A stretch of DNA of 49,874 bases from Paracoccaceae bacterium (GCA_902633655.1 CACPHA010000004.1:1-49874), one strand, 5' to 3'. Positions 29,168-39,429 are shown, counted from the first letter of the stretch. Numbers and translations are program-made. The notes: generated by a model not told the origin, from the sequence alone.

Positions 29168-30155
29168 AACTGATATTCTTTATAACTTTTTCGACCACCC
29201 CTGCATGTATAGCATTTCCAACCATCGTATAGCGGGCAGCACGCGGAATAGAGTCTGGAAATTTTATTTCAGTTTCTTGGTATCCTTGCATGCTAAGGCA
29301 CTCCGATAAAGAGAGCTTACGAATGCCCCATTTATCCTTTACAAAGGGAACATTATGTCCTCCACCACCCATGTTTGCGGTGAGCGTTGGACAAGTATTA
29401 GGAGGGCACGCGCGTACACCTACCCTGCGAATTTGATAGAGCCGATCAATACCGTTTTTGCTAATCGATTGGTTAAGCATTTCAAAATACTTGCTTTTTT
29501 TATCTAAATACAGTGTTTCTTCTTGTTTTTCCTCGAGGTTCAGATACGCAGTCAACTCTTTTGTTTCCTCTGACAAAATATTTTTGTGCTGGAAATAATT
29601 TCTTTTAAAATGTGTGGAATGATAGGCCACGATGTAGAGCCGGTCTCGGCTTTGTGGAGTTCCTGAGATTTCTTTGCTTTTCAGTATAGTCGCCTGAGAT
29701 TCACTCACCCAGTAGCCCAGCATCCTTAACTCATGGATAACTACCTGTAATCTGGAGCCACCATCGAAGATCTTTAGGTTCGGTACGTTCTCTAACAGGA
29801 TGACTTTTGGCGGATTCGTAAGCTCCTTAATTATTCGTGGAATTTCGAAAAAAAGCTTTCCGCGCTCATCATCAAATCCCAAGTTGGTTCCTGCATTTGA
29901 AAAAGACTGACAAGGGAAACCTGCACTTAGTAAATCAATAACTTGGTCGGGCTTGGTTTCTTTAGCTAGGGATAACTCTGTTATGCATGTCTGACATACT
30001 GGGACATTAGGAAATGTATGCTTTATCGTTGCAACGCAATACTTTTCAACGTCAGTAGCGAAAAGAGTATTATACCCAGCTCTGTCAGAGGAGGCAATAA
30101 ATCCCCCTAGCCCTGCAAAAAGCGCAACGTGTGTACGCACAATACTCCCCTCCAA
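29121..30155 (-). CDS. C5 cytosine-specific DNA methyltransferase (Dcm family)
   Basis: LFAGLGGFIASSDRAG, SAGFPCQSFSNAG, VILLENVPNL, SGTPQSRDRLYIVA, MVGNAIHAGVV. Confidence 0.93.
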   Translation of the reverse strand: MEGSIVRTHVALFAGLGGFIASSDRAGYNTLFATDVEKYCVATIKHTFPNVPVCQTCITELSLAKETKPDQVIDLLSAGFPCQSFSNAGTNLGFDDERGKLFFEIPRIIKELTNPPKVILLENVPNLKIFDGGSRLQVVIHELRMLGYWVSESQATILKSKEISGTPQSRDRLYIVAYHSTHFKRNYFQHKNILSEETKELTAYLNLEEKQEETLYLDKKSKYFEMLNQSISKNGIDRLYQIRRVGVRACPPNTCPTLTANMGGGGHNVPFVKDKWGIRKLSLSECLSMQGYQETEIKFPDSIPRAARYTMVGNAIHAGVVEKVIKNISFDKERLSNDRMALSA

Positions 30156-30827
30156 TTAGCTACTGATTGTAATAAATAAAATTAAGCACCTATATATTGT
30201 ATAACTCTTCGATTATAACGAATTCAAGCTGATATCGTTTTAAATTGCGTAATCACTACTTACTAAACTTCATAAAAAGGTCAGAAATTTATTCTAATTA
30301 CTCAAGAACTCATCGATATGCTTAATACCCTAAAGTAAACTACGCACACCCAACACTCACTGGAAAACATATATTTTCCAGATGGTGATCAAACTTTACT
30401 GAAATTCACGTTCACGAAAATTAAAAATTACATTTTAATGCAAAACAATTTCAAAATCTTGTGAAGTGGAAAAACAATTTATTTCGCATTTATCTGAGAG
30501 TAGTTGATTGCGGGTTAGGCAGTACTATTGTTACATGACCAATACACCTGCCCTTCTGTCGGCTTCCTTCAGCACGCGACCCATATAGTTGTATGTTGCG
30601 CTCGCCGTTTCTATTCCAGGTTCCCACAAAGGACGCCAAATCTCTTCACGCGCCTTTTCAACATTTGTCCAGAACAGTCCTGTCACTAAGTCATCGATAA
30701 GCGGAAGATGCGGTGAACGAAGCTCTTCTTGGAGAAATAATTTTTTGTATCAGGGTCATAATAATTGAAATCGGCCAAATTCGCCGCTGGCCAAAGAAAT
30801 ATTAATGCTAAAAGTATTCGCACTTGC

Positions 30828-31307
30828 TTATTCCAAGATTGGTCTCTTTTGGTCGTCTAGCTTAAGAAGCGTCAGTTGCTGATTGTAAAATTTTTCAAGA
30901 TCTGTATTTACAAAATCAATCAGCCCGTCTTCTTGCATTTCCGGATGTTCAAAATACTTACGTCTGCAATCTTCTGCGACGGGATTAAATCCAGTTATTT
31001 GAGTGTATTCATCCAAATTAAGAGAATATCTTTGTTTAATTAATCCCACCGCAAACAAAATTTTAGCTTGCGATTTGAAGATCAAGTCCTCTTCTTCTCC
31101 AGCCATTTCAACAAGATCGTATCCTCTGTATTTCTGCAACTCTGATTCTAAAAAAAGATCAAAAACTTTTATACGCGCTTCACTTTCGCTCTCTTCCCAA
31201 GCTTGCTTTAAGTTTGGAAAATGAAAAATGAAATCGAAGTAATATAATGGTGTATCTCTGTCTGCGCATAGAATCGCAAAATCGTAGGTGGACCGATCGT
31301 GGTCCAT
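30828..31307 (-). CDS. Hypothetical protein (159 aa), possibly a remnant
   Basis: ORF only; the flanking sequence looks degraded. Confidence 0.4.
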   Translation of the reverse strand: MDHDRSTYDFAILCADRDTPLYYFDFIFHFPNLKQAWEESESEARIKVFDLFLESELQKYRGYDLVEMAGEEEDLIFKSQAKILFAVGLIKQRYSLNLDEYTQITGFNPVAEDCRRKYFEHPEMQEDGLIDFVNTDLEKFYNQQLTLLKLDDQKRPILE

Positions 31308-31578
31308 GATCGTTGGGTAGTATAATCGCTTTGCGGCACCATTACCAAAATCGCCTCTAAGATCAGCGGAGCGCCAGTTAGCGTATTATCCCCTTTAGTG
31401 AAAAACATCTGACAGAATTTGCCGAAACAACAGTTCCGATGCGGTAGCACCATCGTGGTCAAAGTCATCGCGTTTTGTTGTACAGGGTCTGATACTCAGT
31501 TTATGCCTAACCAAAACGGCTTCTAATCCTACTCAAATATTGATCGAAGGTGATTTCTTCGTTTCTATACCAATCGTA

Positions 31579-32061
31579 TTAGATTGGGTCATAATGATGT
31601 CGGCGCGCCTGAAGCATTACAGGATATTTTCCAGTTACCGCTTCGTATTTTGCAAGCGTCATGGATTGATGGTTTTCTATAGACCCTAAACCCAACGCTC
31701 CGACACATTTCGACGCAAAAACTAGTCCTGTCCTGAATTCTTCGCACTTTGAAATAGAAATACTGTGATCTCTTTGAATGTACCCATATAAAGCAATGTC
31801 AAAAAGCTGAATACATTCTCCAGCGCGACTGTTGCTGAATATCTGATCTGATTTTTCCTGAGTGATTGAAAACTCCCAAAAACTATGTAGCTTACCTTCT
31901 TCAATAACAAACCTCCCGAAGTCCTGATTAAGCTCAAGTAACTGATTTGGATAGCGATCAAGGTTAAATTCAGTACGATCAATGTGACGAATGTAGGCAA
32001 AACCAAGTCTTTTAGCGTCATTCTGATTAGGCTTAGTTTTAATGAATGAAGTTATACCCAT
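31579..32061 (-). CDS. Hypothetical protein (160 aa)
   Basis: ORF only; no family recognised. Confidence 0.45.
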   Translation of the reverse strand: MGITSFIKTKPNQNDAKRLGFAYIRHIDRTEFNLDRYPNQLLELNQDFGRFVIEEGKLHSFWEFSITQEKSDQIFSNSRAGECIQLFDIALYGYIQRDHSISISKCEEFRTGLVFASKCVGALGLGSIENHQSMTLAKYEAVTGKYPVMLQARRHHYDPI

Positions 32062-32695
32062 GAACTCCTCCGTTTCATTAGTTTTGTACTACTCAAGAAA
32101 TCTTCCTATACCTTTATTGAGATGAGGATAAACGAGCGTACATTCGGTGATATGGAATTTACCTGCGCTATTATTCACGCTATGTTCTTTATTTGTGTAA
32201 AAAAAGAACATCTGTGATTCTGGCAATGGATTTTATTCCAATGAGAATAATACTGCTCACACAGATTGAAGAAAGTCATAACTACCAGAACGAAATCGCG
32301 TCACGTATTTGAGGCATTGAGGCTTGAAATCTCTCGCCAAAGAAAAATTGCTACTGAAAGTCTAAACCTAACAGATGCTTAGAACCAACATTATCATAAA
32401 GTAAACTGCACCAATCACAAAAAAACGTTTGTCGAAACAGCGAATTAACTAAACGATTTAGATTTAGGACTCAAACGAATTTTTCATATGAGAGTATAGG
32501 AATATTTAAAATTTAAATGTATAAACAATCTGTTGACATAGTTCACTTTTGCCTGCGGACTTTTCAATCGATCCTTTCTATGCTATGGTAAATCCTACGG
32601 ATCAGGTTCTGATCGGAATCATGTAAGCTACGCCATACGGCTGCAAAATATCATCAAACGGCAGGTGGAGCCGTTTCCATAAAAGGACGAAGAGC

Positions 32696-33991
32696 ATGTC
32701 TCTTTGCGTGGGAAAAGTTCACCTCTCGGACATCACGAAAATAAATTCAGAACTTAGGGTTCATTCCCCTGCCCAACGCAAAAAGGCACGGCGGTTATTT
32801 GAACGCCAAGGAATTGTGACACCCATCATTCTGGATGAGAACCTAAACATCATTGATGGCAGACTTCGTTTTGATATTGCTCTAGAGCTTGGCCTAAAAT
32901 CGTTCAACTGCATAATTTTGACAGGTTTGTCAGAGACCCAGAAAAAAGAACTGGCTCTCAGTCTCAATCGACTTGGCGAAGATACCAAATGGGACCCAAA
33001 CCAGCTAAAACTGCACCTCGAAGCTATATTGGAATTTAAAACAGATCTTTCTTTTACTGGATTTGAACAAGCAGAAATTGATGCTGCACTTAGCTTTCAA
33101 ATTATTCCAGATCAAAACCCCGAAGATCTGTCACCTCCTTCTGATCCTATCTCAAGACTTGGCGATGTCTGGCGCATTGGTGAACATCTGCTTATTTGTG
33201 GTGACAGTCTTAGCTCCACCAATGAGCTAAAACAGTTTATTGATGAGCCGGCAAAGCTAGTTTGCGCTGACCCACCTTATAATGTGGAAGTTCAGGGCCA
33301 TGTCAGATTGAACACGGGACACTCGGAATTCCAGATGGCCAGTGGAGAAATGAGCGATGAGGAATTCACAACATTTCTGGATCAAGCAATAGCATCTTGC
33401 CTACCATATACTTCCGCCAACGCACTTTTTTACATCTGTATGGATTGGCGGCATTTAACGCATCTTACTGCAGCCGCTTTAAGTAATAATCTTATCCAAC
33501 AGAATCTCTGCGTATGGTCAAAAACAAATGCTGGAATGGGGTCTTTTTATCGCTCTCAACACGAGCTTATTGGTGTCTTCAGCAGAAGCGCAGAGTTCCA
33601 AAATAATATTCAGCTTGGCAAGTTTGGAAGATATAGAACCAATGTATGGACCTACCCGGGAGTTACCTCTTTTGGTGCCACACGCAAAGAAGATCTGGCA
33701 GATCATCCAACCATAAAGCCCACACAACTGATTGCAAATATCATTCTCGATTGCACCTCCACTGGCGATATCATTCTTGATCCCTTTCTGGGTAGCGGAA
33801 CGACTCTCCTCGCAGCAGCGCAAACAAAAAGACGCGGGATAGGGATCGAGCTTGATCCGAAATATGTGGATGTTGCCATCCGCCGGCTCAATCAAATGCA
33901 TGGTCTTTCGGCCGTGCATGTAAAAACCGGTCTTTCATTTGAGGAGCTTAAAACGAAACGCATTTATCAACGGGAGGCCACTTATGTCTGA
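32696..33991 (+). CDS. ParB-like N-terminal domain fused to DNA N4/N6 methyltransferase (phage type)
   Basis: ParB-like VTPIILDENLNIIDGRLRFDIALELG; MTase motif ADPPYNVEVQGH and DPFLGSGTTLLAA. Confidence 0.88.
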   Translation: MSLCVGKVHLSDITKINSELRVHSPAQRKKARRLFERQGIVTPIILDENLNIIDGRLRFDIALELGLKSFNCIILTGLSETQKKELALSLNRLGEDTKWDPNQLKLHLEAILEFKTDLSFTGFEQAEIDAALSFQIIPDQNPEDLSPPSDPISRLGDVWRIGEHLLICGDSLSSTNELKQFIDEPAKLVCADPPYNVEVQGHVRLNTGHSEFQMASGEMSDEEFTTFLDQAIASCLPYTSANALFYICMDWRHLTHLTAAALSNNLIQQNLCVWSKTNAGMGSFYRSQHELIGVFSRSAEFQNNIQLGKFGRYRTNVWTYPGVTSFGATRKEDLADHPTIKPTQLIANIILDCTSTGDIILDPFLGSGTTLLAAAQTKRRGIGIELDPKYVDVAIRRLNQMHGLSAVHVKTGLSFEELKTKRIYQREATYV

Positions 33992-34376
33992 AGAAGAAAT
34001 CGGTTACTGCAAGCCTCCCAAAAAGCATCAGTTTAAAAAGGGGGTTTCTGGCAATCCGGCAGGTCGCAAAAAAGGTAAGAAAAGTCTCGCTGCCGATTTG
34101 CAGAAAATCTTGGATCAGAAAATCACAATTCAAGTGAATGGTGCAAATATGCGCTTAAGTAAACAGCAGGCTTTCTTGCAAAGATTGGTCAACGACTCCT
34201 TGGCAGGAAAGACCAGCTCTGCTCGCTTGCTGGTGGATTTGCAAAAATTTATGGCCGAGCAAGCCGATCCAACTAGCATTTCAGCCGCAGCGCGCAACAA
34301 GCAAGATAAAGCACTTCTTAATTCTTTCGGCCAACTTGTCGGTCCCGATTGCCAAAAACAGTTGGAAGGTGGTTGA
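33984..34376 (+). CDS. DUF5681-domain protein (small-terminase-associated)
   Basis: MSEEEIGYCKPPKKHQFKKGVSGNPAGRKKGKKSLAADLQ; 8-nt overlap with the upstream gene; track start 33939 looks over-extended. Confidence 0.72.
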   Translation: MSEEEIGYCKPPKKHQFKKGVSGNPAGRKKGKKSLAADLQKILDQKITIQVNGANMRLSKQQAFLQRLVNDSLAGKTSSARLLVDLQKFMAEQADPTSISAAARNKQDKALLNSFGQLVGPDCQKQLEGG

Positions 34377-35800
34377 TGGTTCAAATAGACGATCAGTCGT
34401 TTAAAGATGCCCTTATTCGCTCTTCCCCGAGCTTCTTTTTGCAATGGTTTTTTCCTATTATGGAAAACTTAATTGACTATGACGCCAGTTGGCACGTGCA
34501 TGCCATGTCAGAAAAACTTATGGGGCTGTATCGGGGGCATGTGAGGCGCCTCATTGTTAATGCGCCTCCTCGATCTCTAAAAACCTCTACCTGCACAACC
34601 TTCTTCATACCCTGGTTGTTGGGCAAAGATCCTGGCCTTCAAATCATGCTGGTTACATATTCGGATGAGTTTGCAGAATACCTCGGAAACCAAGTGCGCA
34701 AAATCATGCGCCACCCTGAATATAAAAGACTGTTTTCTGATTCACAGCTAGTAAATGAGAAAGCCAGATCAACGCGGCTTAGAACCACAAAGGGGGGGAA
34801 AGTCACCATAACATCCTTCCATGCAACAATGACGGGCCTTGGGGCAGATTACATTATTGTAGATGATCCTATCCAAACCAATGATGTGCGCTCCGAGGTA
34901 AAAATGAAAGACATTATCAACCGCTTCAAGGAGGGCCTTTATACTCGGCTGAATGATCCCAAAACCGGACGCATATTATTGGTGATGCAGCGGATTCATC
35001 CAGATGATTTAACCGGAGAGCTTTTAGATCGCAGTGAATTTGAACATCTCAAGCTGCCTGCCCAGTTCAAAGAGGATACCATTTATAAAATGCCTTTTGA
35101 GAACGAGCATTTGGCAAAAGCCGGAGACTATTTAGATCCCAACCGCCTTGGAGAATTGGAAATCACACGCACGCGTAAAATGCTTGGAGAAGCAGCCTTT
35201 GCTGCACAATATATGCAAGATCCCATTTACCCGGAAAATGATCTTGTTGATTTGGATAAATTCAACTGGTTTGACCCTAATGGTCTGCATGCAAATTTAG
35301 AGGACGCGGTTTATATCCACTCTTGGGATACCGCTTTTAGCACTTCTGAAACTGCGGATTACACCGCCATTACAAAATGGGCATATAACAATAGTGGCTA
35401 TTATCTACTCGACGCGAACCGCTTTAAAGCCAGCAGCGAAGACGTAGAGCAAAGAATATTGCGTGAGGCGATCTCTGAGCAGCCCCATCGTGTCATTATT
35501 GAACGCGCCAATCATTCCATTGATTTGATTGCACGGATACATCGGCAAGGTCGAGGACGTTCCCAAGTTATTGAAGGTCGTCACGGAGGGCTCTCAAAAG
35601 CAGACCGATTTATTTCCATTCAGCACAAGATAAATACAGGACAAGTCTTCCTGGCAAAAGGAATAAGCGGCATTGATTTGTTTTTGAGCGAATTGCGTGG
35701 CTTCCCTTATGGAGCCCATGATGATCTTGTCGATAGCTTTACGATGGCACTTCGAGAGATGGGAAAAAGTTCCGGTAAAGCCATCTGGCGCATTAGCTGA
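34376..35800 (+). CDS. Phage terminase large subunit (TerL)
   Basis: LIVNAPPRSLKTSTCTTFFIPWLLG (Walker A-like), ADYIIVDDPIQTND (Walker B), WDTAFSTSETADYTAI (nuclease); TGATG coupling to the upstream gene. Confidence 0.88.
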   Translation: MVQIDDQSFKDALIRSSPSFFLQWFFPIMENLIDYDASWHVHAMSEKLMGLYRGHVRRLIVNAPPRSLKTSTCTTFFIPWLLGKDPGLQIMLVTYSDEFAEYLGNQVRKIMRHPEYKRLFSDSQLVNEKARSTRLRTTKGGKVTITSFHATMTGLGADYIIVDDPIQTNDVRSEVKMKDIINRFKEGLYTRLNDPKTGRILLVMQRIHPDDLTGELLDRSEFEHLKLPAQFKEDTIYKMPFENEHLAKAGDYLDPNRLGELEITRTRKMLGEAAFAAQYMQDPIYPENDLVDLDKFNWFDPNGLHANLEDAVYIHSWDTAFSTSETADYTAITKWAYNNSGYYLLDANRFKASSEDVEQRILREAISEQPHRVIIERANHSIDLIARIHRQGRGRSQVIEGRHGGLSKADRFISIQHKINTGQVFLAKGISGIDLFLSELRGFPYGAHDDLVDSFTMALREMGKSSGKAIWRIS

Positions 35801-35812
35801 TTATCTTTTGAC

Positions 35813-36997
35813 TTAGACTTTAGTCAGTTTTCCACTGAGGAAATCGTCAAGAAGTTGAAGTGATCTTTGCCCAGATACAGCTTCAATAGCATCTTTTAAT
35901 TCCTTCTCTATGAGAGCGTATCTGTTGCCTGATAGAACTACAGTCCTGCCATTTTGATCCTTTAACTTAACATGAGAACCCTTGCCGGCCCCCTTTACTA
36001 CAGAAAAGTTATAAAATTTTGTCAGGGTACTGGTTACTTTGTTCGTTGAAATTGTCCCACGAGGGTCAATTGCCGATGAACTTATTATGGGCCTTCCCAT
36101 TTGCGGAATTATCACCCAGATATTAGATGTAATATCAGCTAATGATCGCGTCATGTGAGTAGCAACTTGCCAATGGCTTGCAACTTTAGTCGGTAACAAG
36201 CTCACACCGAACATTTGCGATTGCAATGTTCCTAAGCCAATTTTGTATGCTGCCTCAGAGAGGTAGTTGACCCCAGTACGGTAGCCCGGGGGAGCGCCTC
36301 GAATTGTGTCGCCCAAATAATTTTTAAAGCCGCTTATAATGTTTGGTTGCAATCTCTGCTTATAACGGGACTCGTTTATTCTCTGAAAAATTTCAGCGTT
36401 AGCTAAACCTTCCTCCAAACAATCATCTGTTCCAAATGTAGGCCTATACACCTTGGATTTATAATAACGGTAGTTGTCGCGACCGTTACTGACGAGCAAT
36501 CTCAAACCAAAACTTTCAACTTTATGATGAAATTGTTCATGAAAATACAGCTCATAAAATGCGCACTGACGCAACACTTTAAAGCATTGATAAAGTTTTA
36601 ATTTTTTAGGATATATGGCCTTCCAATCGATATAAGTTGCGATATCCAATATTGCGTGTTCCAGGCACTCTTGCCTAATAAATATTCCCCAATTACGACC
36701 AAAATAGTGTATTGGCTGATACCACGCACATGGATATTCATCCCTGTCTTCAGAATGATATATTCGCCGGTTTGGCCCTTCATTAGATGTGATAACTCGT
36801 TCTAACTCGTCCAATATTGGCGATAACAGTTCTTCTTCATCGTCATCTTCATAAAAATCCCTCAAATTTACCGGATATATTTCTTCTGTTTCGTCTAATC
36901 TTCCAATTTCTGGGATCGGTAAATTTTCCGGCTCACTGGTTGGATTAATATTGTGATCTTTTAATAACTTTAAGACTAGATCTATTTCGAAGGACAT
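35813..36997 (-). CDS. Putative HExxH metallopeptidase-like protein with a HicA-like C-terminal domain
   Basis: YELYFHEQFHHKVESFGLRL (HExxH) and C-terminal FSVVKGAGKGSHVKLKDQNGRTVVLSGNR, HicA-like. Confidence 0.55.
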   Translation of the reverse strand: MSFEIDLVLKLLKDHNINPTSEPENLPIPEIGRLDETEEIYPVNLRDFYEDDDEEELLSPILDELERVITSNEGPNRRIYHSEDRDEYPCAWYQPIHYFGRNWGIFIRQECLEHAILDIATYIDWKAIYPKKLKLYQCFKVLRQCAFYELYFHEQFHHKVESFGLRLLVSNGRDNYRYYKSKVYRPTFGTDDCLEEGLANAEIFQRINESRYKQRLQPNIISGFKNYLGDTIRGAPPGYRTGVNYLSEAAYKIGLGTLQSQMFGVSLLPTKVASHWQVATHMTRSLADITSNIWVIIPQMGRPIISSSAIDPRGTISTNKVTSTLTKFYNFSVVKGAGKGSHVKLKDQNGRTVVLSGNRYALIEKELKDAIEAVSGQRSLQLLDDFLSGKLTKV

Positions 36998-37203
36998 AAG
37001 TTAGCTCCTAGTATTCAAAGTAACGATCACATAGCAAGTGTGATTCTAGAATCTACTGAAATGTCGGTAGCCTAACGAAAATAAATATTAACAACTAGTT
37101 CTAATGTTGGGCCTTAAATTCAAAAAATTAATCAAACAGGACTTCACTTCTGCAGCACCGCAAGCCTGTGTGGACATGCGATTTGTCTGCATAGGAGAAG
37201 AGA

Positions 37204-37611
37204 ATGGCATTACTCGATTTAACTATAGCTTCTCGCAAAAAACTGATTGGTGAATGGCGGCGGGTGTTCAAATGCCGTGAACCCGAAAAAGCCGGCGCAA
37301 AGGTTTTTAGAACTTGTCTGCAAGTACAGCTTGAACGGCAAGGAAACATTCAGGCCTGCAATAAGGCCCATGCAAAGCTGATAAGCCGCCTAAAGCGTCA
37401 CGAGGCAGGCAATGGAGCTTTGGCGCCCCTTACAGGCCTTTCGCCCGGCACAGAGCTTATACGCAGCTATCGGGGGCAGACATATACTGTGACGGTTCAG
37501 GATACAGGCTTCGAGTGGAATGGGGCCCATTATGGATCCCTCTCTGAGCTTGCCACTCGTATGACGGGGACACGCAGATCAGGTCCCAAGTTCTTTGGGT
37601 TCAAATCCTGA
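37204..37611 (+). CDS. DUF2924-family phage-associated protein
   Basis: GTELIRSYRGQTYTVTVQDTGFEWNGAHYGSLSELATRMTGTRRSGPKFFGF. Confidence 0.85.
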   Translation: MALLDLTIASRKKLIGEWRRVFKCREPEKAGAKVFRTCLQVQLERQGNIQACNKAHAKLISRLKRHEAGNGALAPLTGLSPGTELIRSYRGQTYTVTVQDTGFEWNGAHYGSLSELATRMTGTRRSGPKFFGFKS

Positions 37612-39173
37612 TGCGCTGCGCTATCTACACACGCAAAAGTACAGATGAGGGATTGGAGCAGAGCTTTAATTCTTTGGATGCGCAACGGGAGGCTTGTGAA
37701 GCATTCATCGCCTCCCAAAAGCATGAGGGCTGGATCTTACATGATACATCTTATGATGATGGTGGATGGTCAGGCGGCACGCTTGAGCGACCCGCTGTGC
37801 AGCAATTGCTAGAGGACGTAAAAGCAGGGTGTATCCAAATCATCGTGGTTTATAAAATTGATCGCTTGACCCGCTCCCTAACCGACTTTGCCAAGCTCAT
37901 AGAGATCTTTGATGCGCATAAAGTGACTTTTGTCTCTGTCACCCAGCAGTTTAACACCACTACATCCATGGGACGCTTAACTTTGAACGTCCTTTTATCT
38001 TTTGCTCAATATGAACGGGAAATAACAGGAGAACGCATCCGCGATAAATTTGCAGCCTCAAAAGCCAAGGGCATGTTTATGGGTGGTAATGTGCCTGTGG
38101 GCTTTAAGCTTGGTGACCGGGAACTGTTCATTGATGAGATTTATGCGCAAGTCATTACTCAAATCTTTGAAGCCTATTTAAAGCTCGGCTCTGCAAGCAA
38201 GGTTAAAGCCTATTTACGGTGTTTGGATATTCGTACTCCAGTTCGAGAACATCGCAATGGGAAAACCTCGGGGGATAAACATTTTACGACAGGACATCTT
38301 TATCAAATCCTTTCCAATCCGATTTATATCGGAAAGGTCCGCCATCATGGAAAAATATACGATGGACAGCATAAAGCTATTCTTTCCCAAAACCTGTGGG
38401 ACCAAGTCCAAAACAAACTTGCAGAAAATGCTGCACGGCCGAAAGGCACTTCTGCTCAGCGCGAGCTGCAATACCCACTCGTTGGTAAGATATTTTCTTC
38501 TACCGGACACAGACTAGCGCCGACGACAGTTCACAAACCGACTAAGGCCAATCAAAAGAATTACTATCGCCATTATACTGTTAACAGAACACGGCGGGAG
38601 CCACCTTATGGAGAGCTAACTTCCCTGCCCGCTCCGGAAGCAGAACATGTCACATCGCTCGCACTTCAGAATCTTTTGGCCGAATTAAAAGCTGAGCAAT
38701 CAAACTTATCAGCGGATATGTTTTTGCAAAAACGGCAGGAAGTTTTGCAGCTATCTATTCGTGATCTTACTGAAACTGTGGTTCTGTTTAAGGGCCACCT
38801 AGAAGTCACGCTGTCAAAATCCATCGCAGATCTTTTAGGTTTAAAGAAAACCGTTTGTGTGTCTTATCCGATAAAGCCACGCAGCGTAGGAAAAAGAAAC
38901 AAGATCATTTTAATTGAGGCCTCTCAGAATACTCCAAATCAAGAGTTAATCCTGTGCGTTGCAAAGAGTTGGAAGTGGTATCAAGCGCTTTCAAAAGGAA
39001 AAGTCAGATCGGTTCAAGAGCTCGCGAAGGAAGAGAAAACAACTGTTGAAACCATTACACGCAATCTACCGCTTGCCGCCCTCAATCCAGATCAGATTGA
39101 AAAGCTTCTTACAGGCCATCATGCGCCTGATCTTAGCGTGGCAAAACTCCTTGCCGACCCAAGCCTCATTTAA
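37611..39173 (+). CDS. Large serine recombinase
   Basis: MRCAIYTRKSTDEGLEQSFNSLDAQREACEAFI...VVYKIDRLTRSLTDFAKLIEIF...ITGERIRDKFAASKAKGMFMGG; TGATG overlap with DUF2924. Confidence 0.93.
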   Translation: MRCAIYTRKSTDEGLEQSFNSLDAQREACEAFIASQKHEGWILHDTSYDDGGWSGGTLERPAVQQLLEDVKAGCIQIIVVYKIDRLTRSLTDFAKLIEIFDAHKVTFVSVTQQFNTTTSMGRLTLNVLLSFAQYEREITGERIRDKFAASKAKGMFMGGNVPVGFKLGDRELFIDEIYAQVITQIFEAYLKLGSASKVKAYLRCLDIRTPVREHRNGKTSGDKHFTTGHLYQILSNPIYIGKVRHHGKIYDGQHKAILSQNLWDQVQNKLAENAARPKGTSAQRELQYPLVGKIFSSTGHRLAPTTVHKPTKANQKNYYRHYTVNRTRREPPYGELTSLPAPEAEHVTSLALQNLLAELKAEQSNLSADMFLQKRQEVLQLSIRDLTETVVLFKGHLEVTLSKSIADLLGLKKTVCVSYPIKPRSVGKRNKIILIEASQNTPNQELILCVAKSWKWYQALSKGKVRSVQELAKEEKTTVETITRNLPLAALNPDQIEKLLTGHHAPDLSVAKLLADPSLI

Positions 39174-39352
39174 GCATAAAATGTGAACTCCATGCACTGC
39201 GTTTTGCCGGAGATCCTTGGCTGTTTGAGGGGTGATTTGGGCACTTGGAGAGCTCTGAAAGTTGCTCACGATGAACAGTTGCCGCAAAAGGTATAAGCAA
39301 TTCAGCGGCATAGCTAAAATATGCAAGTGTTCGGCGGAAGTGAGAGGGTTGG

Positions 39353-39429
39353 TGGCGCACCGGGGAGGATTCGAACCCCCGACCCCTTGATTCGTAGTCA
39401 AGTACTCTATCCAGCTGAGCTACCGGTGC
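39353..39429 (-). tRNA. tRNA-Arg(ACG), CCA encoded
   Basis: GCACCGGTAGCTCAGCTGGATAGAGTACTTGACTACGAATCAAGGGGTCGGGGGTTCGAATCCTCCCCGGTGCGCCA; 7-bp acceptor stem and CTACGAA anticodon loop. Confidence 0.95.

Noticed and set aside
39353-39429. tRNA-Arg as attachment site for the serine recombinase cassette
   Set aside because: Plausible by position, but no duplicate of the tRNA 3' end was found within the window and large serine recombinases often target other sites; left unclaimed.
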